This document shows positions 46,576 through 64,000 of a stretch of 64,000 bases of DNA, in pieces. Numbering within the stretch: the stretch's first letter is position 1; every line of letters begins with the position of its first letter. The notes under the pieces are model-generated. The model made no database searches, was not told the DNA's origin, and worked only from the letters and a program-made list of their open reading frames with translations. This DNA comes from Undaria pinnatifida. Its lineage: Eukaryota; Sar; Phaeophyceae; Laminariales; Alariaceae. A program made the translations under genes and the position numbers. Location: positions 11,703,455-11,767,454 of the forward strand of contig JABAKD010000009.1 of assembly GCA_012845835.1 (NCBI GenBank). The letters are read 5' to 3'.

Positions 46576-47384
46576 TATACGAGTACGTATGGGCTTGACT
46601 GCAAGGCAAGTCAGACTCGCTATTGTAGGCGTATGCCCGTACGAGACACACTGAGGTTGCACGCCTGCGCACGCTTACAGAGACTACTACTATCGCTGTG
46701 GTGGAGCGTGTGGCGGCCCCCGCAAGAGTCGAGATATGCTCCCAAATATTATCTTCTGTGTTCGGTGTTGCTCTGTGTTGGAAGGTCAAACAGACTACGA
46801 GTACACGAATGCAGTCAGAGACGTTCTCACTTCGACCAAAAATGTCTTCCCAAGTCCCCAAAGTCTGATGTATGTGTACCTGGTATCATACCTCGAACGA
46901 TAGGAACTCGCATTTGTTTTTCTTCTCTTCTGATTGTACAGCAGAGACATTGTTTCTGTCTTTCGACATTCGTGTGCCAGGTGCAGCTTACCGCTGATGT
47001 ACTGCTGCATGCATGAAACCGTTCTTTCGTTCACCAGGTATCATGCAGCAGCACCAGTACAGCTAGTACAGCAGCAGCAGTGTAGGCCCACCAATAAGAA
47101 AGTGCCCAACAAGAAATTGATGCCCACCTTTGGGCGGACGCTAGGAAAATTGGACTAAGAAATCGTGCTCACCGGCGAATACTATATTAAATCCTATATA
47201 GTAGCCTATGCTCAAGGTTGTTCAAGGGTGGTGTGCCACAATAAGAATCTGAGGCTCACTCCAAGCAGGAGTTTCTTGTCGGCCTGCTGTATACCGGCCC
47301 GCTAATTGGAAACCTGGTACTACAGCTACGTACGTACCAGGTACCTGCTAGATTTCTTATTCAAGAAAAATATATGTCCACGTT

Positions 47385-47745
47385 TTCTTTGCTTTAGTTT
47401 TTTTATCCTCGCTTTTACTCAGCCAGCTCAACTCGTGAAATATGTTTACCTTTAGGGGCGTTCTGGACAAGCCGGGGTCACAGGTGTCTTCCCTTTTTTG
47501 GTACTTGCCTTCATTTTTTATCGGGCATACCGGTAGGGTTCAGCATTCCCACCTTTCAGCTGTTTATGCTCGTCGATTTGCATCGAATTTCGCCAACTCA
47601 CGCTCTCCCGCTTTCGGCCTGTCGATTTGTTTTCAAGAGTCTCTTGTGAGACTCGAACCTACGACCGAGACCTCAATAGTTACGCGTCTTACTAGTGGAC
47701 GTTATCTATGGCGTAACCGCTCCCGAATTTCTTAGTTCGCAGGGA
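47385..47745 (-). mobile_element. SINE copy, inverted, full body
   Basis: The reverse complement has B box GGTTCGAGTCT (47649-47659), AGAGCGTGAGTTGGC, AAATCGACGAGCA, GCTGAACCCTACC, AAATGAAGGCAAGTACC and CACCTGTGACCCCGGCTTGT, then GTAAAAGCGAGGATAAAAAA at its 3' end. The A-box half of the head differs from the other copies, so the head may derive from another tRNA. Confidence 0.75.
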
Positions 47746-48577
47746 ATCTCAAGCGTGAGTGAGTGTGGGGCTCTTTCTTAGGGAACTGGGACGGTTGACG
47801 ATAGTGTATGTACGGGCAAACTGAGGAGACATAAGCACAGGGTTCCGTGGGCAAGATCGCACCTGATGCAGGGGCAAACCACAGAGGAGCACAGACGAAA
47901 CGGAAACAATATAACTAGAAGTATTGCATTTGGCAGCAATGTCAATTGCCAGCTCCTGCTATTAAGAAACATGATATTTAACATTAACGAGTAGGCCTTG
48001 GTTCTTGTGCTCTTTTTCCCGCCAATTATGCAGCCTGTTTTGTGCTCGATTTTTGACTACTGTGTCGCTTAGAAGGTAGATCATGCTACCAATTATGCTC
48101 CATTATATTTGTAAGTTTTAAGCGACCTGTAAAGCAATTATGCCCCTTTGTGCCGTCAGTCAGCAGGAATGTGACAAAAATTACCAAAAAATGCTCCTCA
48201 GAGATCAGCGTCTCGCCGTTTTATTGCTGAATTTGACCCGTGATGTGCCCACAAAGCAGTGAATGACATATTACGAAATGTCACAGAAAAGAGAAAGTCT
48301 TTTTTTTTGTCAGCAATCCTGACATGAATCTTTGATCCTTACGTTTTTTCCAAAATTATTGGAAGTCAGGATTCTTGACAAATGCCACGATTCGTGAAAA
48401 TGGCACGTTTTTTTTGTCACGAGTCTTCACTTTTTTTGTGTTCTCTAGGAATGCCCATTACCAGAGGGCAATTTTCATGTACAATCTTGTAACTATTTTT
48501 GTAGAGGTATGCGAGGCATTGTTCGCGGGGGACATCAAATTTGCCGGTAGCGTCTTGTTTTACACCGGATTTTGCTC

Positions 48578-48688
48578 CTATTACGGGGGACCATAGTAAA
48601 TAGGACCAAATATTGTTAGTCAAAATAGGGAAATATATTGGTTTTTGTGTGTACCGTAGGTCCTATTTACTATGGTCCCCCGTAATAG
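48578..48688. repeat. Perfect 30-bp inverted repeat with 51-bp loop
   Basis: 48578-48607 is the exact reverse complement of 48659-48688, with core GGGGGACCATAGTAAATAGG and no mismatch in 30 bases. The loop is A/T-rich. It could be a young MITE, a hairpin RNA template or a structural element; neither a target duplication nor a second copy was found here. Confidence 0.9.
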
Positions 48689-48904
48689 CGGAGAATTATG
48701 CTAGCACCAGCCCTGATTCTTCGCGGTACGTCACAGTACCGCAGTATGCTAGTCTGCGACTTGGGGGTTAAAAAGGCGTATTATATTATCAGGTACCTGG
48801 TATACCAGAAAATGTGCCGGCACAAGAAACCAAGGCCTATCTACGAGCATGTACGAATCTGTAAACGAGTCTGCCGCAGTCCGCAGGTATATACTACGAG
48901 TACT

Positions 48905-49030
48905 CACTGCTGTATATTATTATAAAAATTAAAATACACTCCAGCTGTGAGATCGAATATTTTGTCGAAACTCATCTTTGCAAGCTGTGTGTGATACTCC
49001 GATCGCGCGTATTACGGGTTGTGTATATTA
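48905..49030 (+). repeat. R1 end fragment (+)
   Basis: TTATAAAAATTAAAATACAC, CCAGCTGTGAGATCGAA and TGATACTCCGATCGCGCGTA mark the outer 120 bases of an R1 arm. Confidence 0.7.
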
Positions 49031-49189
49031 CGTGTCAGAAGCAGCAGTACAAGGGCCTACTTATGATGCTGCTTGATCAACGTCTGCTGGTTCTATTTAC
49101 GGGGGGGGCATAGCGAACAAAATTACCACTATGTAAGTCGCGGTCGGTCGTTAAACTTTCGTTTTTTGGACTTTTGGGCTGTACAGACT

Positions 49190-49310
49190 TTCAAAGCTGC
49201 AGCTGCTGCTGGACCCTTCGAACAGCTCCAGCAGCTGCTGGGCCATTCGAACGCTGTACCCTTCGAACAGCTCCAGCAGCTGCTGGGCCATTCGAACGGC
49301 TGTCCCAGAA
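49190..49310 (+). repeat. 45-bp tandem duplication, 15 codons
   Basis: CCCTTCGAACAGCTCCAGCA starts two units at 49214 and 49259. In the 171-codon frame 49073-49588 the unit reads PFEQLQQLLGHSN twice. The multiple-of-three length is compatible with coding, but the frame has no recognised domain. Confidence 0.7.
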
Positions 49311-50697
49311 CGTCAAAACGTGAGCTATGTTTTGTAATTTCAATGCCGGTGGTGGTGATTAAGGCTGCAAATGTCTCGTCAGCTGCTGGTGCCGTTCGTT
49401 TTTCCCCCCTATCCGCTGCTGCTCACAACGTCAGCAGATTCCGTGTCGTACTTGGTGCTGAATTTTTACCGCTTTACCACAGCGCTGTCGCCAAAGCTAT
49501 CCTGCGCCACCGCCAGCACCCCCGCGCCGCCGCGGCAGCCGCTGCTGCTGCTGCTGCTGCTACTGCTATTGGTGTCCATACTGCGTAAGCTTTTAAAGGC
49601 AAAAAATCTGCTGTCTGTGGTCATGACCTCGCCTAGCCTATCGTCCTTGCTACATACTCGTTCCATGGCGGAGTGCCTATGCGTAGGGAGCATGGGAGGG
49701 AGGGAGCTGGCTGTGATAATGGTACTAGTGCTGTCTGTGACTGGGCACCTTAGGGGAAGGCGCTCAAGTGCTGGCTGCAGAGGTCGCCGTTGCTGCAGCA
49801 ACGTGTTGCGCGAACTCGCATCGTTTTTTTCGGATCGCCCAACACAGCTGCAGCTTCGAGTATTTATATACACCAAGACAGCGGTCAAATCGCACATATC
49901 GTACATCAAAAAGTACCCGCAAATTGTTGCACATGGCCGGTCACCCATCGACTAGTCAGTGTATTTTCCAAGAAGATCTGCTGGAAATACCTGGTAGGCT
50001 ACAACAGCATCAGATCACCATAATATATTTGGGCTGTCCTTACAGCAGTAGTATCACAAATACATACCTTCCTTATTTCCTATAGTACACCCGGATCAAT
50101 TACATTGCAGTATAGCTGCATGTTCTATCTGCCGCAAGGATGCGGGCGAACGCACGGGGGTGCAAAATGCAAAAAAAGCATCCGCCTCTTGCGTCACCCT
50201 TCTTCCGAAGGGGAACCTTGTACTCACGACCTATATACGATAACCACCAAAACCTTCGTATACATTCCCCAGTTCTTGCTACCACATTTGGTCCTGAGTG
50301 CTATGTTGCCCTGTCGTAGTATATACTCCGGAGTATAAGCTATTATCAGAACTACAATACCAGATACACGAGACAGGAGTATGCGGTCTACCGTGTCTCC
50401 CATGGTATTACTATATTCTGAAGTTCTGCGTAACGCTCGAACACAGCCCACGCACGGTCCACCCAGTCGATGCGTCAGTACTCGTATCATACTCCTACCA
50501 TACAGCACAACTATTACTTGTAGTAATGCTGAATCCGTGTATGGCTGCTGTACGTAAATACGAGTTTGGTACTCGTAATTACGAGCAATCGGAACATGTA
50601 CATGCATGTGCAGAAACACCAGTTGCTTACAGTCATACCCGGTACACCGTCGTACCGGTACGGCTGTACGTCTTCTAGACTGCGGCGACGACTATTA

Positions 50698-50837
50698 ATA
50701 TGATAAGAGTACGCGTAATAGGTGATCACTCACCTGGTCAGCAATAAAAAGCCAAAGCCCGAAGCCAATATGGTAAGAGTACGCGTAAGAGGAAATCACT
50801 TACCTGGTCAGCAATAAAAAACCAAAGCCCGAAGCCG
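50698..50837 (+). repeat. 70-bp tandem duplication
   Basis: Units at 50698 and 50768 share GTAAGAGTACGCGTAA-like starts and CACCTGGTCAGCAATAAAAA-like ends with only a few changes. Recent. Confidence 0.9.
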
Positions 50838-50839
50838 CC

Positions 50840-53600
50840 AGCGACGTGGCTATGAAGTGCTATGAGGTGCTATGAGATGGTATAGACTACTATGGCAACC
50901 GGAAGGGGATAGGAGCCTCTTTCTGGCGGTCTTAGCCCGTATGAGGTGGCTGGACTTGACTAGTTTTTACTAGGTCATCAGTTCGTTGGCCAGCCCACAC
51001 TGAATTTTGTGGGATTTAAACAAATATTTTTCCCCATCCGCGGAGGATGAAAAAAAAAGGAAAAAAAAACTTGAACAAAAAGCCGGGTGAGCTAAGCGAG
51101 CTTATTGCTTCCCTTGGCCGAGGGAGGGCCGCAGGAGGCGTTATGATGTCCGGCGGGGGTGTTTGGCTTCGTTTCGGTTTCAGCATCAAAATTACAAGTT
51201 ATGATAAAACCAGCGAGCCTTCCCATGTTCAAAGAAGGAAACCCCAGCATGTAGTCGGACTGCTGGCACCTCTGTAACTAGCTGCTGTAAAACCTAGCCA
51301 ACGAATGGCTAGTCGGCGACTTATAGCCGGCCTAGTCACCGCCCTACAGTAGCTGCTGCGGTAGACTACCGGTGTGGTGTAAGAAACCTGGTACAGAGTA
51401 CACAGCAGCAAGCAGTATATTCATTTTGCAGCAGTTTTACCAGGATAAGGATATGCACCACGAGCCAATATGCACTCTGCTTGTTCCACGTGGTCGACTG
51501 AATTAATCAACCGACCGTCCGATGGTTGATGGCTCATGGTTGCAGTTTGACGATTGGCTGAAGGAAGTTATGAGGCATTACGTATTACCTATGACGGCAA
51601 GGAAAAATGTGCCTTTAGTTCTTGCCTGAAACGCATGCTACGTGTTACGGCTAAAAGAAGTTCGAACAGCGCACGTTCGCACGAAATTGGCCAAAAGTGC
51701 ACACGGCGCCCGCGAACGGTGACCATAGCTCTTGGACGACGTTAATACAGGGGTGGAAGAGCATCATCCCCTTCCTGGTCAAAGGTGCTAAAAAGCTCGT
51801 TAGGGGTTTCCAGTGTGTCGAGAGGCATTGCCCATCAGGGGCTATTTTTAGTTGCCTCGAACGGCAAGAATTATGCGCTCGGCGCGTGGTTTTTCGAACG
51901 CGAGCGTACGTGTAACGCGTAGTAACATGCATCCCTGCTTCTTCTCGTAATATAATAGCACATGGCGCATACCTAATGTAATAGGATGGAGCTACCCACC
52001 CGTATGATATGGGCCATGAATGAGGAAAATGCCGTTTTTCTTCCTAGTCCTGTCATCCCCATATTAGGCCCATGCCGCTGTTTTTTTGTGTGAAGCGTGA
52101 AGGTGGCCCCCTCGTTTTGACTCTCTCCTCCACGATCCGGCTACCAGACTAGTTGCCTACCACCGTGAGGGGCTATATGGTTGGTGAGAGGGTGCGTCAA
52201 GCGATGTGGACCCCTATAGGTCTTCTATCGGTGTTCTCTTATACCTTGTTTTCTTATACCAGTATAAGGTACAACAGCGAGGTGTTGCCTTTTACCGAGA
52301 GATCGATGTATGAGGTATACTTCCAACTATATATATATTTTAAAGCGATTTTAGTGTAAGAGCGGAATGCTTTCATACCGATGTACCGGTAGAAGGTACC
52401 TTGGCATGAGAGAGGTGTTGTGTTATACCGAAATATCGATGTAAACAAAAGCCCCTCTTTTACCGCAGATTTGAGTTTTAACCCTTTTAGCACCGCACTC
52501 CCCACATGAGGACAAAACACTTGGAGTTAGACTAGAAAAAATTGGGTAGGAGTTGGAAATGGGTCACGCTTTGCGAGTGACGTCAAGACATCTGCGAGCG
52601 ACGCCCGTTTTTGGTCGTGGAACACGCGCTGTTTTGGTGGCACAAGCACTCAACACTAGACTTTTGTGCCGAGGATTTTGATTTGTGCGTTGGTGTTGAG
52701 CCTTGCTGACCCGTCGCAACAGCAGCAGTGCAGCAGAGATGCTACTTTTCTGTTCCTGAAAGTTGTTCAAGGCAATCATCCTGGTACCAAGAACATGCTT
52801 ACAGCAGTAGTACCAGGTACAGATTAGACTACATATTTTGAGTTGTTGCTGATGTCGCTTTACAGAGTCGTGGCCCTTCACCAGTGCGGTGCCTTTTGCC
52901 ATATTACAGTACCAGCACTAAAGTGGGACCCCAAATTATGCCGCGGGGGCGTGGCACACTAACTGTAAGACGAGCTCGTGACAAGCGAATTTCACCGCAC
53001 CAAAGGGTACAGCACTAGCGCCGGAACATGGCTGTAGGTACTTTCCATTATCTAGCCTAAATGTCACGAAAAGGGACAGGACTACAGGTAGCTGCTGCGG
53101 TAAGAAGCCAAAACCAAACGAAATTCGATCGGGGTACCGGGAGATGACAGCCTATTCCGCGACCTATTGTGCAAAGACCAAAACAGAGGCACACGCACTA
53201 TTTAGTGTCCAGCCGGAAATACCTGCACTTCAGCGGCAACCAGCACTACCCCGCATACTGCCACTGCTGGTTGTTTTTATCGGTGCCAAACGATTTCACA
53301 GGCGCTATAGCGGGCAACCGGCACTATAGTAGTCAATCGGCGCTAGAAAGAGGGACCTCTACTGCTGCTGTCTCTGGCTGTATGTGTTGCGCTTACTGCG
53401 CCTTCACACGAAGCTGTTCATGCTATTCTTATGCCAGGTGTGGTTTGCTTCGGGTAAGACCTCTGTAGCAGGTTTTCGTTTATTCTTCTGCCTGCTTAAG
53501 TACTACATTTCATGCTACCGTACGAGGACACTTCCTATGCTGCGCGGATTGGTTTGTTTGTTATTGTTTGTTCCCACCTGGGCGCTGCCACTTGAAACAC
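50840..53600. other. Upstream region of GDI, no gene seen
   Basis: Frames are short, and only R4 (52.48 kb) and a diverged R9 match (52.92 kb) were identified. The GDI promoter and first exon probably lie in the last few hundred bases, but no TATA or initiator signal can be called. Confidence 0.5.
52475..52575 (+). repeat. R4 copy
   Basis: TTAACCCTTTTAGCACCGCA, GGACAAAACACTTGGAGTTA and GAGTTGGAAATGGGTCA are seen in order. Confidence 0.7.
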
Positions 53601-53650
53601 GTTTTTTTTGTTCTGTTGTTTCTGTTTTCCTGCTTTTCTTTTTTTTTCAG

Positions 53651-53701
53651 GATGGCGAGACCCCAGCGCCAAGGCCGGACTGGCTTCCCGATGGCTGCGA
53701 G
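53651..53701 (+). other. 5' part of first recognised GDI exon (UTR or N-terminal extension)
   Basis: A long T/C-rich tract ending in CAG at 53650 looks like a strong 3' splice site, so an intron very probably ends here and an upstream exon exists. The 51 bases between this site and the chosen ATG are open in the GDI frame (17 codons, Asp-Gly-Glu-Thr-Pro...). They also hold two out-of-frame ATGs, at 53652 and 53691. Either this is 5' UTR with short upstream ORFs, or an upstream exon supplies an in-frame start and a short extension. A possible donor GTAAGA lies at 53454, but its exon is not proven. Confidence 0.6.
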
Positions 53702-61090
<7,389 letters not shown>

Positions 61091-61099
<9 letters not shown>

Positions 61100-61120
61100 G
61101 GAGGGCTAAGGAGGGCTAAA
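61091..61120 (+). repeat. 10-bp triplication spanning the GDI stop codon
   Basis: The decamer GAGGGCTAAG occurs three times in tandem, with one change in the last unit. The first unit contains the GDI stop codon TAA. It looks like recent slippage at the end of the coding region and leaves the reading frame intact. Confidence 0.85.
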
Positions 61121-61171
61121 CAAAAAGTAGGGGGAAGGGGGGGAACCCAAAAATATATATGGCGTGGTAAC

Positions 61172-61177
61172 AATAAA
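61172..61177 (+). promoter_or_regulatory. Candidate poly(A) signal of GDI
   Basis: An AATAAA hexamer lies 73 bases after the GDI stop codon in an A-rich stretch. Position and sequence fit a polyadenylation signal, but stramenopile genes often lack a strict AATAAA, so this is only plausible. Confidence 0.35.
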
Positions 61178-61439
61178 AAAATAATGAGAAAACCAGAAGC
61201 GCAGTCTGTCCCACTGCTTGAAGGTGGGGAGGGTGGGAAGAAGCACGGGGCTATTTTTCCGGTTTCGTGCGTAGGGTAGTGAGGGTTTCCTATTGTCGTG
61301 GTAAGGTATTTTGGTTGTAAGGGAGCGGGCGGGGTTGGGGAACGGAGGAGGGGAGCGGGGGGGCCTAGATTGAAGAAGATAAGAGCAAAGACTGGGAAGG
61401 GAGCCGGCGCTTGGGGGGGGGGGGGGGTCCAAGTTTGAA

Positions 61440-62174
61440 TTGGATGGGGCTAGCTTGGCTTGGCTTCGCGCGCCGCTTGCTATATATAGGGGTGGAACGC
61501 AATCGTGTTTGTGTTTTTACCTCTTTTGTTTTGTGTTCTGCGCTGCCATCTACATTTACGCAACCTTGTTTGTTGTGCGAGGTGCGATGATGGCTTCCTC
61601 CCGTACCCAGTTGGAGCAATGCTTCCCTTCGTCACCGAAGGCCCGCGGGCAGACCCAGCGTAGTATTTTTTTGTTACCTTCTTTTTCTGGCAGTATCAGC
61701 AGCAGCTTCAGCAGCAGCGTTACCCGGCCGGCGTCGGCTGATTTGTCGGTTGGTTGGTCGGGTGGTTGGTCGCTTTTTGCCTGTCGGAAGGAACAACGCC
61801 ACAGATGCGGCGTGGAAACCCGGTGCGAAAACGCGGGGGGGGGGGGGCGTGGAAACGTCTTTCGCTCTTTTATTGCCAGGGAATGGTTTGCAGTTTTTTG
61901 TTGTTTTTTATTGCGAGGCGGCGGAGGCGTAAGAGAAGGGGGGGGAGGGCGGGGGGAGGGGGGGGACAGGGTGATTGTGGGTCGCTCAAGACCAAGAGAG
62001 AGAGACGTGTTTTTATCTCTGGCCCTTTCTTTTTTTTCGTGTTTTTTTCTTTCTCGTTTTCGCTTATTTTTTTCTTTTCTTTTGCTTATTTTTATCTCGG
62101 CCGGCCGACCGGCACGAAGAAAGATAATTGGAGGAATTGGCGATATGGGTGGCACAACCCTTCAAAATTACTAA
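61440..62174 (+). other. Unrecognised open frame downstream of GDI
   Basis: A 244-codon frame starts 340 bases after the GDI stop. It contains Ser-rich, Gly-rich and Phe/Leu-rich low-complexity segments and G runs, and the opposite strand is open too. It may be part of a long GDI 3' region or chance; no gene is called. Confidence 0.3.
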
Positions 62175-62505
62175 CTGGCAACATGCTGGCAACATGGGTT
62201 TCCCATCGTATTTTCCCCGGGCGTTTTTCCAAGGGGGGTTGGTCCCACGGATTTCCCAGGGCCATTTTCCAAGTGGTCTTTCCCGCGGAATTTTCCCGCG
62301 GGGAGTTTTATCTGCCTGGTATCGGGTTTCCTCACGGCGTTTGCCCGAGGGGGGTTTACCAAGGGAGGTTTTTCAAGCATTTTTACCACAGGCAGGGTGT
62401 TCCCGAGGGGTTTCCCCATGGGTGTTCCCAGGGCGTTTTCCCAACTGGGTTTCCCGTGGGGGGTTTGCCAAGGGGCCTTTTCATCGGCGCGAGGGGCGAT
62501 CAGTG
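62160..62505 (+). repeat. Degenerate TTTCCC..GGGG array
   Basis: About 20 irregular units of 15-18 bases such as GGGTTTCCC, GCGTTTTTCCAAGGGG, CGTTTTCCCAACTGGG. Many are small imperfect palindromes. Period-driven frames (FPxG-like on plus, GKPLGN-like on minus) are open but not recognised. Confidence 0.65.
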
Positions 62506-62546
62506 AGTGCAACCAATCGTACCCGTGGGAGATGCGAATCCTATTA

Positions 62547-63843
62547 CAGTCGACCCCGCTTTAAAGACACACAACGTTTTTTTTTTTTTGAATGTCGTCA
62601 ACGCGGGGAAGCGTCTTTATGATTCCGGGGCCACTAACTCACCATCCCTGGGGCCAACGTAGGCGTAGCATATGTCAAACGACGCGCATTCGCAGCAGGA
62701 ATGCGACCACGAAACGGTGTTGTTTGAAACCTACGACACAAGGTGATTTGAAGGCCGCAACTACTGCTGCTGTACTCCAATGATACGTGCATACCACCGT
62801 TTGAATTTCCCTCTCCCACCGGAACGCGGGAAGGGGTGCAGCACGACCTACATGGTGTAATGTGTACGGTAGTGCGCTGGTGTTGTTGTAGACTTTTATT
62901 GTTGTTGAGGCGTTGTCCTCACGGTGAACATCACATCCGTTTTGGGAACTCTGATACGATACAGGCACAGGCTACCTGCCACACGGAGACCAAACAAAAC
63001 CACCCACACTTGGGACGACACTATTTAGTAAAATGTCGGTAACGCAGACAACACGAGACGTAAAAATCGGGAAAGTACATCGACAAAGAGGACACCGCTC
63101 CTTCCCAGAGGTAAAAACGAGGCAAACACAAAACAAATTATGCTAAAAAAGTATAGCTAAACGAGACTTAACCCAAGACAAACAAAAAACACCAAACAAC
63201 GAACGCGGGCATCCAAAGTGCAGTTGTCCTAAAAACAAACACTACGCCGCCCACATATCCCGAAGAGTCGCCTGCACCTCGCCCCCCTCCTTCGCTCTTC
63301 GCTTGACTTGAGTTTCATGAGTGAACAAATGCACAGTCCTGGAAAGAAGGCATCACTCCGTTTCGCTGTACTCGCCGTCTCTTCCGTTCGGGTATAAATA
63401 TTTTTTAAATACCAACACCAACTATTGTAGTGGAGAAAAACAAAATATGTATACTCTCGTATAGGTTGTTTTTTTAACAAAAGAATATGACCCCTCCCAT
63501 TAAGGAAAAACTCACCCACATAGTATAATATACAAGTACCAACAACGCAGCTTGCAAAGATGACTTTTGACCCGAAATTCGTCGAACTCATGGCTGACGT
63601 CCTGAAAATATTTTTATAAATTAGAACTCACGGCTGACGTCCTGAAAATGTTTTTTATAAAATATATAGGAGCGGACATCCTCGAAACGAGAGCGGACCT
63701 CGGCCTCTGAAATCGTCGATTTCATGCACGACTCAAGATTGCCTAATTTTCCCCATCTGCGGGGCGCCATGCTTGTGGTGTTTGTTGTGTCCTTAAAGCG
63801 GGGAGTTGACTTAAGAAGAGTGTCTTTAAAGTGGGGACGACTG
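62547..63843. mobile_element. Terminal-inverted-repeat element, non-coding
   Basis: Left CAGTCGACCCCGCTTTAAAG and right (complement) CAGTCGTCCCCACTTTAAAG differ at 2 of the first 24 positions, and each is bordered by TA. This fits a Tc1/mariner (pogo-like) element with TA duplication. A second weaker copy of the end motif lies inside each end. An alternative reading uses the 10-bp direct repeat CGTGGGAGAT (62524-62533 and 63854-63863) as a Mutator-like duplication. No transposase ORF; the interior carries a foldback-family fragment (63540-63600) and two copies of CACGGCTGACGTCCT-like sequence. Confidence 0.65.
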
Positions 63844-64000
63844 TAATAGGAAACGTGGGAGATCCATCACAGTAGTCCTGTTTAAGAATTTTGGCTAATA
63901 ACAAATATTCAATCGACAGGAACTCGCCGGAACACTTGACCTGATACGAGTGAGAGGCGTGCGGCAGCTGTAATAATGTTATATTTCGTATGTAGCTGCT

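Overview
The window is eukaryotic nuclear DNA with one confidently recognised protein-coding gene, in its last fifth. That gene encodes a Rab GDP-dissociation inhibitor (GDI) on the plus strand, in 11 coding exons from 53702 to 61099 (450 codons). Its ten introns of 0.3 to 0.9 kb carry long simple-sequence arrays. The density of introns and microsatellites, TTAGGG-type interstitial repeats and a chromodomain-bearing Ty3/Gypsy element with an unusual C-terminal module suggest a stramenopile with a repeat-rich genome. A brown alga is my best guess, but this is inference: no ribosomal or organelle marker is present.

The first 53 kb is repeat-dominated intergenic DNA. Bases 1-23,900 hold dispersed-repeat copies, microsatellites, a tRNA-derived SINE family, a LINE 3'-end fragment (21.5-22.3 kb) and a foldback element (23.1-23.6 kb). 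Bases 24,311-29,391 are a complete LTR-to-LTR Ty3/Gypsy chromovirus copy with a 4-bp target duplication. It keeps a frameshifted integrase and chromodomain, but no reverse transcriptase can be recognised. From 29.8 to 36 kb come minisatellites, two families of short terminal-inverted-repeat elements (MITEs) and further foldback-family arms. From 40.1 to 41.8 kb lies a larger inverted-repeat element with a MITE inside. From 43.3 to 45.3 kb there is a second LINE fragment and a nested insertion: a 0.92-kb internally deleted copy of the same LTR family sits inside an older, inverted solo LTR. From 46 to 53.6 kb there are more SINE and foldback copies and a perfect 30-bp hairpin.

The GDI gene retrieves GDP-bound prenylated Rab GTPases from membranes, so it belongs to vesicle traffic. 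All reconstructed exons join in frame. Two consecutive introns (7 and 8) use GC-AG boundaries. Downstream are a putative poly(A) signal (61,172), a degenerate GC-run array (62.16-62.5 kb) and a 1.3-kb terminal-inverted-repeat element at the right edge.

I found no defence system, CRISPR array, secondary-metabolite cluster or functional RNA gene. The most interesting signals are the repeat families reconstructed from several copies here, the GC-AG intron pair, and a roughly ten-fold over-represented near-palindromic octamer (ACCAGGTA/TACCTGGT).
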